Part shown: positions 7,335-16,139 of the stretch, one piece after another
How the letters are laid out: each line of letters begins with the position of its first letter
How positions within the stretch are numbered: the stretch's first letter is position 1
NCBI RefSeq assembly: GCF_014654675.1
Contig: NZ_BNBC01000041.1
Location: 1-64,000 of the forward strand
Origin: Streptomyces spiralis
Lineage (GTDB): Bacteria; Actinomycetota; Actinomycetes; Streptomycetales; Streptomycetaceae
Direction: 5' to 3'
DNA: 64,000 bases
Notes under the pieces: generated by a model
What the model saw: the letters and a program-made list of their open reading frames with translations, nothing else
The model's database searches: none
What the model was told of the DNA's origin: nothing
Made by a program: the position numbers and the translations under genes

Positions 7335-8516
7335 TCAGTTGTCGTCCTCGTCGATGAGGAAGCCGCGCATCGGGGACGGGGCCTGGCCCATGGGGGACGG
7401 GCCCTGCGGGCGTACCGGTGCCATCGGCTGGGTCATCGCCGGGGACATCTGCTGCTGGCCGCCGTAGGACGGGCCGGACGGGCTGGGCGCGCCGCCCATC
7501 GTCTGGTTGCCGCCGTAGGACGGGGCGCTCGCGCCGGCCGGGGCCATGGAGGGCGCCGGGGACGGCGGGAGCGAGGCCGTCGCGGGGGTGCGCGGCGGGG
7601 CCAGGGAGTCGTCGGCCTGGGTCTCCAGCTGGCGCAGCTGGGACTCGAGGTACGACTTCAGGCGCGTGCGGTACTCGCGTTCGAAGCCGCGCAGGTCCTC
7701 GACCTTGCGCTCCAGCGTGGCGCGGGCGGACTCCAGGGAGCCCATCGCGACGCGGTGCTTCTCCTGCGCGTCCCGCTCCAGCGCGTCGGCCTTGGCGCGG
7801 GCGTCGCGCTCGAGGCCCTCGGCACGCGAACGCGCCTCGCCGACGATCTTGTTGGCCTCGGAACGGGCCTCGGCGATCGCCTGGTCGGCGGTCTGCTGGG
7901 CCAGCGACAGGACGCGCGCGGCGCTGTCGCCACCGGGGCCCTGACCCATCGGGCCGGGACCGCCCATGGGACCGGGGCCGCCCATCGGGCCGGGACCCAT
8001 CTGGCCCTGCATCGGGCCTTGACCCATCGGACCAGGACCCTGGCCCATCGGGCCGGGACCCTGCGGGCCCTGTCCGCCGGGGCCGGCGGGCAGCTGCGGG
8101 GCACCGCTCGGCAGCTGGGGCGGGCCACCCATGGGGCCACCCATCTGCTGCTGCGGCGGGCCCGATATCCCGGCGGGAACCGGAGCGCCCGGACCTCGCA
8201 TGCCCTGCTGAGGCATGCCGCCCTGCTGAGGCATACCGCCCTGCTGAGGCATGCCGCCCTGCTGAGGCATGCCGCCCTGCGGATGCTGCGGCTGGTCCTG
8301 CTGCTCCGGGGGCTTGCGCATGTTCTGCTGGTTCTGGGCGGCGGCACGGGTGGCCGCGGCCAGCTTGGCGCGCAGGTCCTCGTTCTCGCGGAGCAGACGG
8401 GTCAGCTCGGCCTCGACCTCGTCGAGGAAGGCATCGACCTCGTCCTCGTCATAGCCTTCTCGGAGGCGGACGGTCGTGAACTGCTTGTTCCGCACGTCCT
8501 CGGGGGTCAACGGCAT
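7335..8516 (-). CDS. divIVA: DivIVA polar-growth scaffold protein
   Basis: 393-residue coiled-coil protein that marks hyphal tips and directs tip extension and branching. The N-terminal membrane-binding DivIVA domain is seen in MPLTPEDVRNKQFTTVRLRE and the following first coiled coil. A Gly/Pro/Met/Gln-rich linker (about residues 70-200) contains four GGMPQQ units and many GPM repeats. A second long coiled coil covers about residues 200-300, and a low-complexity tail ends in RGFLIDEDDN. The architecture matches Streptomyces DivIVA and its mycobacterial counterpart Wag31. The ATG at 8516 has GAGGTGAAGAG upstream. It is the last gene of the leftward dcw block. Confidence 0.96.
   Translation of the reverse strand: MPLTPEDVRNKQFTTVRLREGYDEDEVDAFLDEVEAELTRLLRENEDLRAKLAAATRAAAQNQQNMRKPPEQQDQPQHPQGGMPQQGGMPQQGGMPQQGGMPQQGMRGPGAPVPAGISGPPQQQMGGPMGGPPQLPSGAPQLPAGPGGQGPQGPGPMGQGPGPMGQGPMQGQMGPGPMGGPGPMGGPGPMGQGPGGDSAARVLSLAQQTADQAIAEARSEANKIVGEARSRAEGLERDARAKADALERDAQEKHRVAMGSLESARATLERKVEDLRGFEREYRTRLKSYLESQLRQLETQADDSLAPPRTPATASLPPSPAPSMAPAGASAPSYGGNQTMGGAPSPSGPSYGGQQQMSPAMTQPMAPVRPQGPSPMGQAPSPMRGFLIDEDDN
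8205..8276. repeat. Four 18-bp tandem repeats in the divIVA linker
   Basis: Unit CTGCTGAGGCATGCCGCC, four copies, one with a single difference (8223-8240, CATACC). It encodes GGMPQQ on the minus strand. The copies keep frame, so copy-number change would alter linker length without breaking the gene. Confidence 0.85.
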
Positions 8517-8568
8517 CTCTTCACCTCAACGTAGTCATCGGCAGTCGGCAAGACCGTATCGTCCACTG

Positions 8569-8859
8569 TCACGTCGCCAGGTTTCCCACGATGGCGATCA
8601 GGACGTAGACGATGATCATCAGTACGAAGAAGGACAGGTCGAGCGCCACGCCCCCGAGACGCAGCGGCGGGATGAACCGCCGCAGAAGCTTCAGCGGTGG
8701 ATCGGTGACAGTGTAGGTGGCCTCAAGAACGACCACCATCGCCTTGCCGGGTTGCCACGAGCGGGCGAACTGGAACACATAGTCCATGACCAACCGGAAG
8801 ATCAGCACGATGAGGAACACCATCAGCGCGATGTAGAGAACCTCCATGGCCACGCCCAT
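8569..8859 (-). CDS. YggT-family membrane protein
   Basis: 96-residue YggT-family protein with two hydrophobic segments (about residues 8-28 and 72-94) around the conserved DPPLKLLRRFIPPL stretch. YggT proteins sit beside division genes in many Gram-positives and cyanobacteria, but their activity is unsettled. The start at ATG 8859 is preferred over the in-frame ATG four codons later because GGGAGAGGGAAG lies at a good distance. It lies 52 bp upstream of divIVA and 50 bp downstream of sepF on the same strand. Confidence 0.88.
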   Translation of the reverse strand: MGVAMEVLYIALMVFLIVLIFRLVMDYVFQFARSWQPGKAMVVVLEATYTVTDPPLKLLRRFIPPLRLGGVALDLSFFVLMIIVYVLIAIVGNLAT

Positions 8860-8909
8860 GATCGGTGCTTCCCTCTCCCCTGTTCCGTGCCTGTCGTCCG
8901 GTCTGTGTC

Positions 8910-9551
8910 TCAGCTCTGGTTGAAGAACCCGCCCTCTGCGATGCGGGCCTTGTCCTCCGCCGTGACATCGACGTTAGCAGGCGACAACAGAAACACCTTC
9001 TGCGTCACCCGCTCGATGCTGCCGTGAAGACCAAACACCAAACCGGCCGCAAAGTCGACAAGTCGCTTCGCATCTGTGTCATCCATCTCAGTGAGATTCA
9101 TGATCACCGGGGTACCCTCACGGAAGTGTTCCCCGATGGTACGGGCCTCGTTGTAGGTCCGGGGGTGCAGTGTGGTGATCCGGTACGGCTCACGTTCGGA
9201 CACGACCTTGGGCATGATCACCGGTGCGTTCTTCTCCAGGCTTGCGCGTTCTTGTGTGATGGACGCCACGGGCGCGATGCGCGCCGGACGTCCCGTTTCC
9301 GCCGGAAGCGAAGCGGAATGGGACACGGGTTCGCGGGGTGCCGGAGGCTGCACCACGCGTACCGGTTCGTCCCTTTGTGACTGGTGTGTCCCAAGTGACT
9401 GATGCGACGGTTCGTGCCGTCGGCGGTCCCGCTCGGGCTCCGGGTCCAGTTCGGGCTCGAACTCGTCATCGGGGTCGAAGCCCCGGCCGTCGTACCCATC
9501 GTCCTCCACGAGGCCGAGGTAGACCGCCATCTTGCGCATCGCGCCGGCCAT
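8910..9551 (-). CDS. sepF: Cell-division protein SepF
   Basis: 213-residue SepF, which anchors FtsZ polymers to the membrane in bacteria lacking FtsA. The N-terminal amphipathic membrane-binding helix is in MAGAMRKMAVYLGLVEDD. An acidic, charged linker (PDDEFEPELDPEPERDRRRH) follows, and the C-terminal DUF552 core carries ITTLHPRTYNEARTIGEHF and a Gly-rich VDFAAGLVFGLHG segment involved in dimerisation. The start at 9551 has AGCGGAGGA upstream; an in-frame codon further upstream would add a non-conserved tail. It lies between yggS and yggT, the normal actinobacterial order. Confidence 0.95.
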   Translation of the reverse strand: MAGAMRKMAVYLGLVEDDGYDGRGFDPDDEFEPELDPEPERDRRRHEPSHQSLGTHQSQRDEPVRVVQPPAPREPVSHSASLPAETGRPARIAPVASITQERASLEKNAPVIMPKVVSEREPYRITTLHPRTYNEARTIGEHFREGTPVIMNLTEMDDTDAKRLVDFAAGLVFGLHGSIERVTQKVFLLSPANVDVTAEDKARIAEGGFFNQS

Positions 9552-9678
9552 GCTCTGAGTCCTCCGCTCTGTGGTGGATCCGCTGACGACCGCCAAGTCC
9601 CCGCGATCCACGAGGTCGTTGCGCCTTCTTCGGCGGTATTGACCATATTTTCTGCTGTGGTCCGACTTCCTGGCGACG

Positions 9679-10398
9679 TTACCCGAGCCTGGGGCGGACT
9701 CCGAGTACCGCAGTGCCGACGCGTACGTGTGTCGCTCCGGCGGCCACGGCCTGTTCGAGGTCCGCGCTCATCCCTGCCGAGACCATGGTGGCAGTCGGAT
9801 GGCTCGCGCGCAGGGAGGTCGACAAATCCATGAGCCGTTCGAACGCCGCCTGTTGACGCCCGGCGTACTCGCCGGTCAGCGGCGCGACGGTCATCAGCCC
9901 GTCGAGCCGGAGCCCCTCGGAACGGGCGACGAGGTCGGCCAACTCTTCGATTCCGCCGGGGCCCACGCCACCCCGCTCTCCCCGGCCGCTCTCTCCGGCG
10001 TCCAGAGCGACCTGGATCAGGCAGCCCACCTCGCGCCCGGCCCGTACGGCCTCCTTCGAGAGCGCGGTGACGAGCCGTGAACGGTCGACGGACTGCACGA
10101 CGTCCGCGTAACCCACCACGGATCGCACCTTGTTGGTCTGAAGTTGACCGACAAAATGCCAACTGAGGGGCAGATCGGCACATTCGGCGGCCTTCGGCGC
10201 GGCCTCCTGGTCGCGGTTCTCGGCGACATGGCGCACACCGAGTTCCGACAGGACCCGCACATCCGCGGCCGGGTAGGTCTTGGTGACCACGATGAGGGTC
10301 ACCTCCTGACGCGGACGCCCCGCGGCCGCGCACGCCGCGGCGATGCGCTCCTCAACCCTCGCCAGATTCCCGGCGATTTGTTCCCTACGGTCCGTCAT
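9679..10398 (-). CDS. YggS/PLPBP-family pyridoxal phosphate homeostasis protein
   Basis: 239-residue alanine-racemase-fold protein of the YggS/PROSC family. It binds PLP and buffers vitamin B6 but has no known enzymatic activity. The PLP-binding Lys is K40 in LIVVTKTYPAADV. The conserved WHFVGQLQTNK and the phosphate-binding end (MVSAGMSADLEQAVAAGATH, then VRVGTAVLG) are present. The start is ATG 10398, six bases after the pgeF stop. In actinobacteria it sits between ftsZ/pgeF and sepF, and is probably cotranscribed with them. Confidence 0.92.
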   Translation of the reverse strand: MTDRREQIAGNLARVEERIAAACAAAGRPRQEVTLIVVTKTYPAADVRVLSELGVRHVAENRDQEAAPKAAECADLPLSWHFVGQLQTNKVRSVVGYADVVQSVDRSRLVTALSKEAVRAGREVGCLIQVALDAGESGRGERGGVGPGGIEELADLVARSEGLRLDGLMTVAPLTGEYAGRQQAAFERLMDLSTSLRASHPTATMVSAGMSADLEQAVAAGATHVRVGTAVLGVRPRLG

Positions 10399-10404
10399 GC
10401 CCCA

Positions 10405-11136
10405 TCAGTCCAGCCAGACATAGCCTGCGAGCCGGCCGGTGGTGCGGTCGCGGCGGTACGAGAAGTGGTCCTTCGACTCCCGCGTGCACACCGGCGACTG
10501 CTCCCGGTCGTGCACCCCGAGGCGCTCGAGCTGGGCGTGCACCCCGGCGCTCACGTCCACGGCCGGCGTGCCCCAACTCGTCTCGGCGTACGCCGCCGGC
10601 TCGACGGCGGACACCTCGGTACGCATCGCCTCCGGCACCTCGTAGCACCGGCCGCACACCGCGGGTCCGGTGCGGGCGACGATCCGGCCCGGCTCGGCGC
10701 CGAGTTCGACCATGGCGCGCACGGCGGCGGGAACCACTCCGGCCACCATGCCGGGCCGTCCCGCGTGGGCCGCGGCGGCGATCCCGGCGACGGGGTCGGC
10801 GAGCAGCACGGGGGTGCAGTCGGCGGTGAGCACGGCGAGGGCGAGCCCGCGCCGGCGGGTGACGACCGCGTCGACGGAGGGGATGTCGGCCGCCGTTCCC
10901 CAGGGTTCGTCCACCACCGCAACGTCCGTCCCGTGCACCTGGTTCATCCAGACCACCCGGGCCGGGTCGAGTCCGAGGGAGGCGGCCGCCCGTTCCCGGT
11001 TGGTGCGTACGGCGCCGGGGTCGTCGCCGACCGCGCCGCCGAGGTTGAGCTCCTCGTACGGAACGGCGCTCACCCCGCCCCACCGGTCGGTGAAGGCGAA
11101 GTGCGCGCCGTTCACGGTGTCGCGCTGTCCTATCAC
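10405..11136 (-). CDS. pgeF: YlmD/PgeF multicopper-oxidase-fold protein (peptidoglycan editing factor)
   Basis: 243-residue member of the YfiH/YlmD/LACC1 family. Homologues act on purine nucleosides, and in E. coli the protein (PgeF) keeps L-Ser out of the first stem-peptide position of peptidoglycan. Metal-site motifs are seen: WMNQVHGTDVAVV, VLTADCTPVLLAD and AAAHAGRPGMVAG. It starts with GTG at 11136-11134 that overlaps the ftsZ stop as GTGA, so its translation is coupled to ftsZ. That position supports a wall-quality role here, but this is inference. Confidence 0.9.
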   Translation of the reverse strand: MIGQRDTVNGAHFAFTDRWGGVSAVPYEELNLGGAVGDDPGAVRTNRERAAASLGLDPARVVWMNQVHGTDVAVVDEPWGTAADIPSVDAVVTRRRGLALAVLTADCTPVLLADPVAGIAAAAHAGRPGMVAGVVPAAVRAMVELGAEPGRIVARTGPAVCGRCYEVPEAMRTEVSAVEPAAYAETSWGTPAVDVSAGVHAQLERLGVHDREQSPVCTRESKDHFSYRRDRTTGRLAGYVWLD

Positions 11137-12335
11137 TTGAGGAAGTCCGGTACGTCCAGTTCCTCGGCCGCGCTGTCCGAGTAGCTCCGCGGTGCCGGGG
11201 GGACCGGCGTCGAGGCCGGGAGGTCGCTGACCGGCTCCGGGGTCGCGGGCTCCGGCTCCTCCTTCGGGGTCACGCTGCCCAGCGAGCCGAAGGTCGGGCG
11301 GCTCTCGGGCTGCCGTACCGGGTTGGGCTCCTCGCGGCGCTGCGCGGGCGTGGTCGCACCGAGGACGTTGTCCCGGCGGGCCGGGGGCTGGCCGCCGTCG
11401 AAGCCGGCCGCGATCACGGTGACCCGGACCTCGTCGCCGAGTGCGTCGTCGATGACCGCGCCGAAGATGATGTTGGCCTCGGGGTGGGCGGCCTCGCTGA
11501 CCAGCTGGGCGGCCTCGTTGATCTCGAACAGGCCCAGGTCGGAGCCGCCGGAGATGGACAGCAGCACACCGCGGGCGCCGTCGATGGAGGCCTCGAGCAG
11601 CGGCGAGGAGATCGCCATCTCGGCGGCGGCCACCGCGCGGTCGTCGCCGCGGGCCGAGCCGATGCCCATGAGCGCCGAACCGGCCTCGGACATGACCGAC
11701 TTGACGTCGGCGAAGTCGAGGTTGATCAGGCCGGGCGTGGTGATGAGGTCGGTGATGCCCTGGACACCGGAGAGCAGGACCTGGTCGGCCGACTTGAAGG
11801 CGTCCAGGACCGAGACCTGGCGGTCCGAGATGGACAGCAGCCGGTCGTTCGGGATGACGATGAGGGTGTCGACCTCTTCGCGCAGTTCCGCGATGCCGTC
11901 CTCGGCCTGGTTGGCGCGGCGCCGCCCCTCGAAGGTGAACGGGCGGGTGACCACGCCGATGGTGAGGGCGCCCAGCGAACGTGCGATGTTGGCCACGACC
12001 GGCGCGCCGCCGGTGCCGGTGCCGCCGCCTTCACCGGCCGTCACGAAGACCATGTCGGCCCCCTTGAGGACCTCCTCGATCTCCTCGCGGTGGTCCTCGG
12101 CGGCCTTGCGGCCGACGGCCGGGTTGGCTCCGGCGCCGAGTCCGCGGGTGAGTTCGCGGCCGACGTCGAGCTTGACGTCGGCGTCGCTCATCAACAGCGC
12201 CTGTGCGTCGGTGTTGATGGCGATGAACTCGACGCCCTTGAGACCGACCTCGATCATCCGGTTGATGGCATTGACACCACCGCCGCCGACACCGATGACT
12301 TTGATGACTGCGAGGTAGTTCTGCGGTGCTGCCAC
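11133..12335 (-). CDS. ftsZ: Cell-division GTPase FtsZ
   Basis: 400-residue tubulin homologue that forms the Z ring and, in Streptomyces, the sporulation ladders. The GTP-binding loop is GEGGGTGTGG at 101-110, and the N-terminal VIGVGGGGVNAINRM is intact. The T7-loop region follows (GLINLDFADVKSVM). A Pro/Glu-rich linker (about 320-390) leads to the conserved C-terminal peptide ELDVPDFLK, the docking site for SepF and others. The ATG is at 12335. The 287-bp gap upstream gives it its own promoters, separate from ftsQ. Confidence 0.98.
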   Translation of the reverse strand: MAAPQNYLAVIKVIGVGGGGVNAINRMIEVGLKGVEFIAINTDAQALLMSDADVKLDVGRELTRGLGAGANPAVGRKAAEDHREEIEEVLKGADMVFVTAGEGGGTGTGGAPVVANIARSLGALTIGVVTRPFTFEGRRRANQAEDGIAELREEVDTLIVIPNDRLLSISDRQVSVLDAFKSADQVLLSGVQGITDLITTPGLINLDFADVKSVMSEAGSALMGIGSARGDDRAVAAAEMAISSPLLEASIDGARGVLLSISGGSDLGLFEINEAAQLVSEAAHPEANIIFGAVIDDALGDEVRVTVIAAGFDGGQPPARRDNVLGATTPAQRREEPNPVRQPESRPTFGSLGSVTPKEEPEPATPEPVSDLPASTPVPPAPRSYSDSAAEELDVPDFLK

Positions 12336-12622
12336 GTCGAAGGCCTCTCGCCTCGAGTTACGTGTCGCCGAATCGTCGAAGCACTGCTGCCTCGCGGTCC
12401 GACGACTGATGCCGAATGGGACGGTCCGTAGTGCCGACCCGAACCCTAACCCTGAAGTTTAGGGTTACCAGTGTGTCTGTTCCCTGAAGTCTTCTGAACA
12501 GGACACTAAGTCGACAAGTGGCGCCCGTTCAACGAACACGCCGAACCTCCCGTTTTTCTTTTCACCCTATGTGATCAGGCATAGCGCTGCCCAACCAGGG
12601 TGCTGGCCTGCGCGGACGGCCG
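12336..12622 (-). promoter_or_regulatory. ftsZ promoter region
   Basis: Seen on the minus strand: TTGAAC (12533-12528), 18-bp spacer, TAGTGT (12509-12504), giving a start near 12497. The plus-strand sequence GACAC at 12503-12507, the motif reported for the sporulation regulator WhiA, overlaps that -10. Closer to the gene, TAACCCT (12447-12453) and AGGGTTA (12461-12467) form an inverted repeat. A second -10-like TAGGGT lies near 12570. Streptomyces ftsZ is known to have several promoters, one developmentally controlled by WhiA/WhiB; matching these elements to them is inference. Confidence 0.6.
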
Positions 12623-13417
12623 TCAACTCCCCGACGAGGCAGGGGCGGTGGGAACACTGACGTCGAAGTGCCGCGCGCCGGGGGCCGCTTTCATCAGTGC
12701 GGTGAGCGCGCGGGCCTTCTCGGCGCCGTTCTCGGCGCTGCCCCAGGCGACGGTGCGGCCATCGCCCAACTCCAGCGAGATGTCGTCGTAGGTACGGACC
12801 TTGACGACCCGGGTCCGGCCGGCGACGGCCGCCGGGATCCGCGCCGCGACGGCGACCGCCTCACGCACGAGCCGGCTCTCGTCGAAGCGCCGCAGGCTCG
12901 CCGCCGCCGATCCGTCACGCGAAAGCGACAATTCCAGGACGGGCACGCCTTTCGGCGCCTGCGAAACCGTGGCGAACCGGACGCCGCCGCGATCCACTTC
13001 GACGAACTTTCCGCCCTTTTCCTCCACCATGACCGCGGTGCGTTCGCCGACTTTCAGGTCGATTCCATGAGGCCATGAACGAACCACGTCAACCGTGTCA
13101 ATTCGGGGCAATTGACGACGCAGTCGGGCGGCGATCGCGTCGGTGTCGACGGAAATGAGCGGGTCCCCCACCGGGACCGCGGCGGCGGCGCGCACCTGGG
13201 CGGGCGTCAACACCCGTGTGCCGGAAACGGACACCCGCTCCACCCGCGTCCACGCGGAGCCGTACAGAAGCCAGAGTGAGCCGCCGGCGAGGAGCAGCAG
13301 AGCCAGCGCCAGGATGACGATCGTACGAAGACGCGGCGGCCTCAGCCTGCGGACCAGGGGCGGGCCGGACGACTCCTGCTGGCGTTCACCGCGCTCGGCG
13401 GTCGTCGGTCCGGCCAC
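12623..13417 (-). CDS. ftsQ: Cell-division protein FtsQ
   Basis: 264-residue bitopic membrane protein of the divisome. It has a short basic cytoplasmic N-terminus, one membrane segment (IVILALALLLLAGGSLWLLY, about residues 33-52) and an extracytoplasmic POTRA domain (VERVSVSGTRVLTPAQVRAA), followed by the FtsQ beta domain. It links FtsZ-side proteins to the septal synthase FtsW/FtsI. The start is GTG 13417. It is 28 bp downstream of murG, and its end is followed by the ftsZ promoters. Confidence 0.95.
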   Translation of the reverse strand: MAGPTTAERGERQQESSGPPLVRRLRPPRLRTIVILALALLLLAGGSLWLLYGSAWTRVERVSVSGTRVLTPAQVRAAAAVPVGDPLISVDTDAIAARLRRQLPRIDTVDVVRSWPHGIDLKVGERTAVMVEEKGGKFVEVDRGGVRFATVSQAPKGVPVLELSLSRDGSAAASLRRFDESRLVREAVAVAARIPAAVAGRTRVVKVRTYDDISLELGDGRTVAWGSAENGAEKARALTALMKAAPGARHFDVSVPTAPASSGS

Positions 13418-13445
13418 GCTTTCAAGCCCCTTCGGTCATATGGTC

Positions 13446-14534
13446 CTAACGGCGCGAGGCGATCGCCTCGTACACCATGCCGACGAGCAGGTCGTCGGCG
13501 TCCCGGCGGCCGAACTCCGCGGCGGCGCGGGACATCTGGTACAGCCGGTGCGGATCGGCCAGCACGGGCAGGACGTTGTGCTGCACCCACTCCGGGGTGA
13601 GTTCCGCGTCGTCGACCAGGAGTCCGCCGCCGGCCTTCACCACCGGCTGGGCGTTCAGCCGCTGTTCGCCGTTGCCGATGGGCAGCGGGACGTAGGCGGC
13701 CGGGAGCCCGACGGCGGAGAGTTCGGCGACGGTCATCGCGCCGGCGCGGCAGAGCATCATGTCGGCCGCGGCGTACGCGAGGTCCATCCGGTCCAGGTAA
13801 CTTACCGGGATGTAGGGGGGCATCCCCGGCATCTGGTGCACCTGCGGCAGTTCGTTCTTCGGGCCGACCGCGTGCAGGATCTGGATGCCGGCCTGCTGGA
13901 GCCAGGGCGCGACCTGCTGGACCACCTCGTTGAGCCGGCGGGCGCCCTGGGAGCCGCCGGAGACCAGCAGCGTCGGCAGGTTGGGGTCCAGTCCGAACGC
14001 GGCGCGCGCCTGGGGGCGTACGGCGGCCCGGTCGAGGGTGGCGATGGCGCGGCGCAGCGGGATGCCGATGTAGCGGGCGCCTCGCAGCTTGCTGTCCGGC
14101 GTGGAGACGGCGACCTGGGCGGCGTAGCGCGAACCGATCTTGTTGGCCAGGCCCGGGCGGGCGTTCGCCTCGTGGATCACGATGGGCACGCCGAGCCGCT
14201 TGGCGGCGAGATAGCCGGGCAGAGCGACATATCCGCCGAAGCCGACCACGGCGTCGGCCTTGGTGCGCTCCAGGATCTGCTCGGCGGCCTTGATCGTGCC
14301 GCGCAGCCGGCCCGGGACGGTGATCAGTTCGGGGGTGGGCTTGCGCGGCAGCGGCACCGCCGGGATCAGCGCGAGCTCGTAGCCGCGCTCGGGAACGAGC
14401 CGGGTCTCCAGGCCCCGCTCCGTGCCCAGGGCCGTGATTCCCACGGTCGGGTCCTGCCTGCGCAGGGCGTCCGCGAGGGCGAGCGCGGGCTCGATGTGGC
14501 CCGCGGTACCTCCGCCGGCGAGTACGACATGCAC
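13446..14534 (-). CDS. murG: UDP-GlcNAc transferase MurG
   Basis: 362-residue GT28 glycosyltransferase that adds GlcNAc to lipid I, giving lipid II at the inner face of the membrane. Glycine-rich loops are seen: VLAGGGTAGHIEPALALADA at the N-terminus, VGFGGYVALPGYLAAKRLG, and the C-terminal nucleotide-sugar site LLVSGGSQGARRLNE. IVIHEANARPGLANK is the family signature. The start is GTG 14534-14532, followed by CAT GTC, with GGAGAG upstream. It sits six bases after ftsW. Confidence 0.97.
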   Translation of the reverse strand: MHVVLAGGGTAGHIEPALALADALRRQDPTVGITALGTERGLETRLVPERGYELALIPAVPLPRKPTPELITVPGRLRGTIKAAEQILERTKADAVVGFGGYVALPGYLAAKRLGVPIVIHEANARPGLANKIGSRYAAQVAVSTPDSKLRGARYIGIPLRRAIATLDRAAVRPQARAAFGLDPNLPTLLVSGGSQGARRLNEVVQQVAPWLQQAGIQILHAVGPKNELPQVHQMPGMPPYIPVSYLDRMDLAYAAADMMLCRAGAMTVAELSAVGLPAAYVPLPIGNGEQRLNAQPVVKAGGGLLVDDAELTPEWVQHNVLPVLADPHRLYQMSRAAAEFGRRDADDLLVGMVYEAIASRR

Positions 14535-14540
14535 CGAAAT

Positions 14541-16019
14541 TCACCGCTCTCCGGACGGACGCGCCGCCGAGGCACGCCGTCGCATCGTGTTCCATCTCCG
14601 AGGCCCCTGGCCGGACCCCTGGCCCGATCCTGCACCGGATACCCGGCCCGAGCCACGGCCCGATCCCCCGCCGGGCTCCCGGCCGGGTTTCCGGCCGGCA
14701 CTCCGGTCGGGCCTCCGTCCGGACTTCCGGCCGGCCGCGGAGCCTCCCGCCCGCTTTCTACCAAAGCGAGGTTGCCGCATGGCAAGCGCCGCCCGCGCAG
14801 CGGGTTCGTCCCGCGCGAAGGCGATCAGCAGCCCGATGGCGAACATGGTCGGCAGCAGGGCGGATCCCCCGTAGGAGAACAGCGGGAGGGGGACACCGGC
14901 GATCGGCAGCAGACCGAGCACCGCACCGATGTTGATCACCGCCTGAGCGGTGATCCAGGTGGTCACGCCTCCCGCGGCGTACCTCACGAAGGGGTCCTCC
15001 GTGCGTCCGGCCACGCGGATGCCCGCATAGCCTAGAGCCGCGAACAGGGCGAGCACCGACAGTGTCCCCGCCAGGCCCAGTTCCTCGCCGGTGACGGCGA
15101 AGATGAAGTCGGTGTGGGCTTCGGGAAGTTGCCCCCATTTTTCCACACTCGCACCGAGGCCGGAACCGAAGAGTCCGCCGGAGGCGAGGGCGTAGATGCC
15201 GTGCACCGCCTGCCAGCACTTGGTGACGTCGCCGGACCCCACACAGGCGAACCGGTCCAGGCGGTTGGGGCTGGTCTTGATGAGGACCAGGCCGATCAGG
15301 GCGGCGACCGACAGGACGCCGACGAAGAGGCGGGTGGGCGCGCCCGCGAGCCAGAGCAGGCCGAACAGGATGGCGGTGAGGATGATCGCGGTGCCCATGT
15401 CGCCGCCGAGCATGATCAGGCCGAGCAGCATGAAGGCGACCGGGACGAGCGGCACCAGCATGTGCTTCCACTGGGTCAGCAGCCGCTTCTCCTGCTTGCG
15501 CGCGATCAGGTCGGCGCCCCACAGCACCAGCGCCAGCTTGCCGATCTCGCTGGGCTGGATCTGGAAGGAGCCGCCCAGCGCGATCCAGTTCTGGTTGCCG
15601 TTGACCGACATCCCTATCCCGGGCACCTGCACCAGCGCCATCAGGAACACCGCGCCCGCCAGGATCGGATAGGCCAGGGCCCGGTGCAGCTTCACCGGCA
15701 TCCTGGCGGCGGCCAGCAGCAGCCCGCCGCCGATCACGGCCGCCAGCAGCTGCTTGCGGAAGAAGTACGACCCCGGCAGCGCCATCTGCAGCGCGGTGAT
15801 CTGGGAGGCCGAGTAGACCATCACCAGACCCAGCACGGTGATCAGCGAGCTGCCGCCGAGGATCACGTAGTACGCGGTGAGCGGACGGTCCCAGGCCTTG
15901 CGGGCGCGGGTGACGAGCCGGCGTACGGGGTTGTCGGGCGAGTTCCGGCCGGCGGCGGGCCGTGCACCGGCCCCCCGCACGGGCGGCCGCCCGGTGCGGC
16001 TGCCGGGGCTACCGGCCAT
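14541..16019 (-). CDS. ftsW: SEDS peptidoglycan glycosyltransferase FtsW
   Basis: 492-residue SEDS-family membrane protein with about ten membrane segments, the septal glycan polymerase that works with FtsI. Family hallmarks include QNWIALGGSFQIQPSEIGKL, LLIMLGGDMGTAII-type segments and PLPLFSYGGSALLPTMFAIG. The large loop GLFGSGLGASVEKWGQLPEA is typical. The C-terminal 90 residues are a basic, Gly/Ser/Arg repeat tail (GREPGGGSGRGSGRVSG) that is not part of the catalytic core. The start is taken at ATG 16019 because GGAGG lies five bases before it; an in-frame GTG at 16076 would add 19 residues. Confidence 0.95.
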   Translation of the reverse strand: MAGSPGSRTGRPPVRGAGARPAAGRNSPDNPVRRLVTRARKAWDRPLTAYYVILGGSSLITVLGLVMVYSASQITALQMALPGSYFFRKQLLAAVIGGGLLLAAARMPVKLHRALAYPILAGAVFLMALVQVPGIGMSVNGNQNWIALGGSFQIQPSEIGKLALVLWGADLIARKQEKRLLTQWKHMLVPLVPVAFMLLGLIMLGGDMGTAIILTAILFGLLWLAGAPTRLFVGVLSVAALIGLVLIKTSPNRLDRFACVGSGDVTKCWQAVHGIYALASGGLFGSGLGASVEKWGQLPEAHTDFIFAVTGEELGLAGTLSVLALFAALGYAGIRVAGRTEDPFVRYAAGGVTTWITAQAVINIGAVLGLLPIAGVPLPLFSYGGSALLPTMFAIGLLIAFARDEPAARAALAMRQPRFGRKRAGGSAAGRKSGRRPDRSAGRKPGREPGGGSGRGSGRVSGAGSGQGSGQGPRRWNTMRRRASAARPSGER

Positions 16020-16139
16020 CTCCACCTCCGCGGTACGTCGGCCGCACAGGTCGAGGGCCCGGACAGGCACAGGCACTGACTCGGCTCGCGGGTCCCACGT
16101 GTCCCTCCCGAGGTCGCCCGGCGGCGGGGGCGGCCGGGG

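Noticed and set aside
8205..8276. Regular repeats as a possible CRISPR array
   Set aside because: Units are contiguous, in frame and coding in divIVA; there are no spacers and no cas genes.
12441..12467. Telomere-type repeat (AACCCTAACCCT)
   Set aside because: Only two units inside the ftsZ promoter region; Streptomyces telomeres are complex palindromes at chromosome ends.
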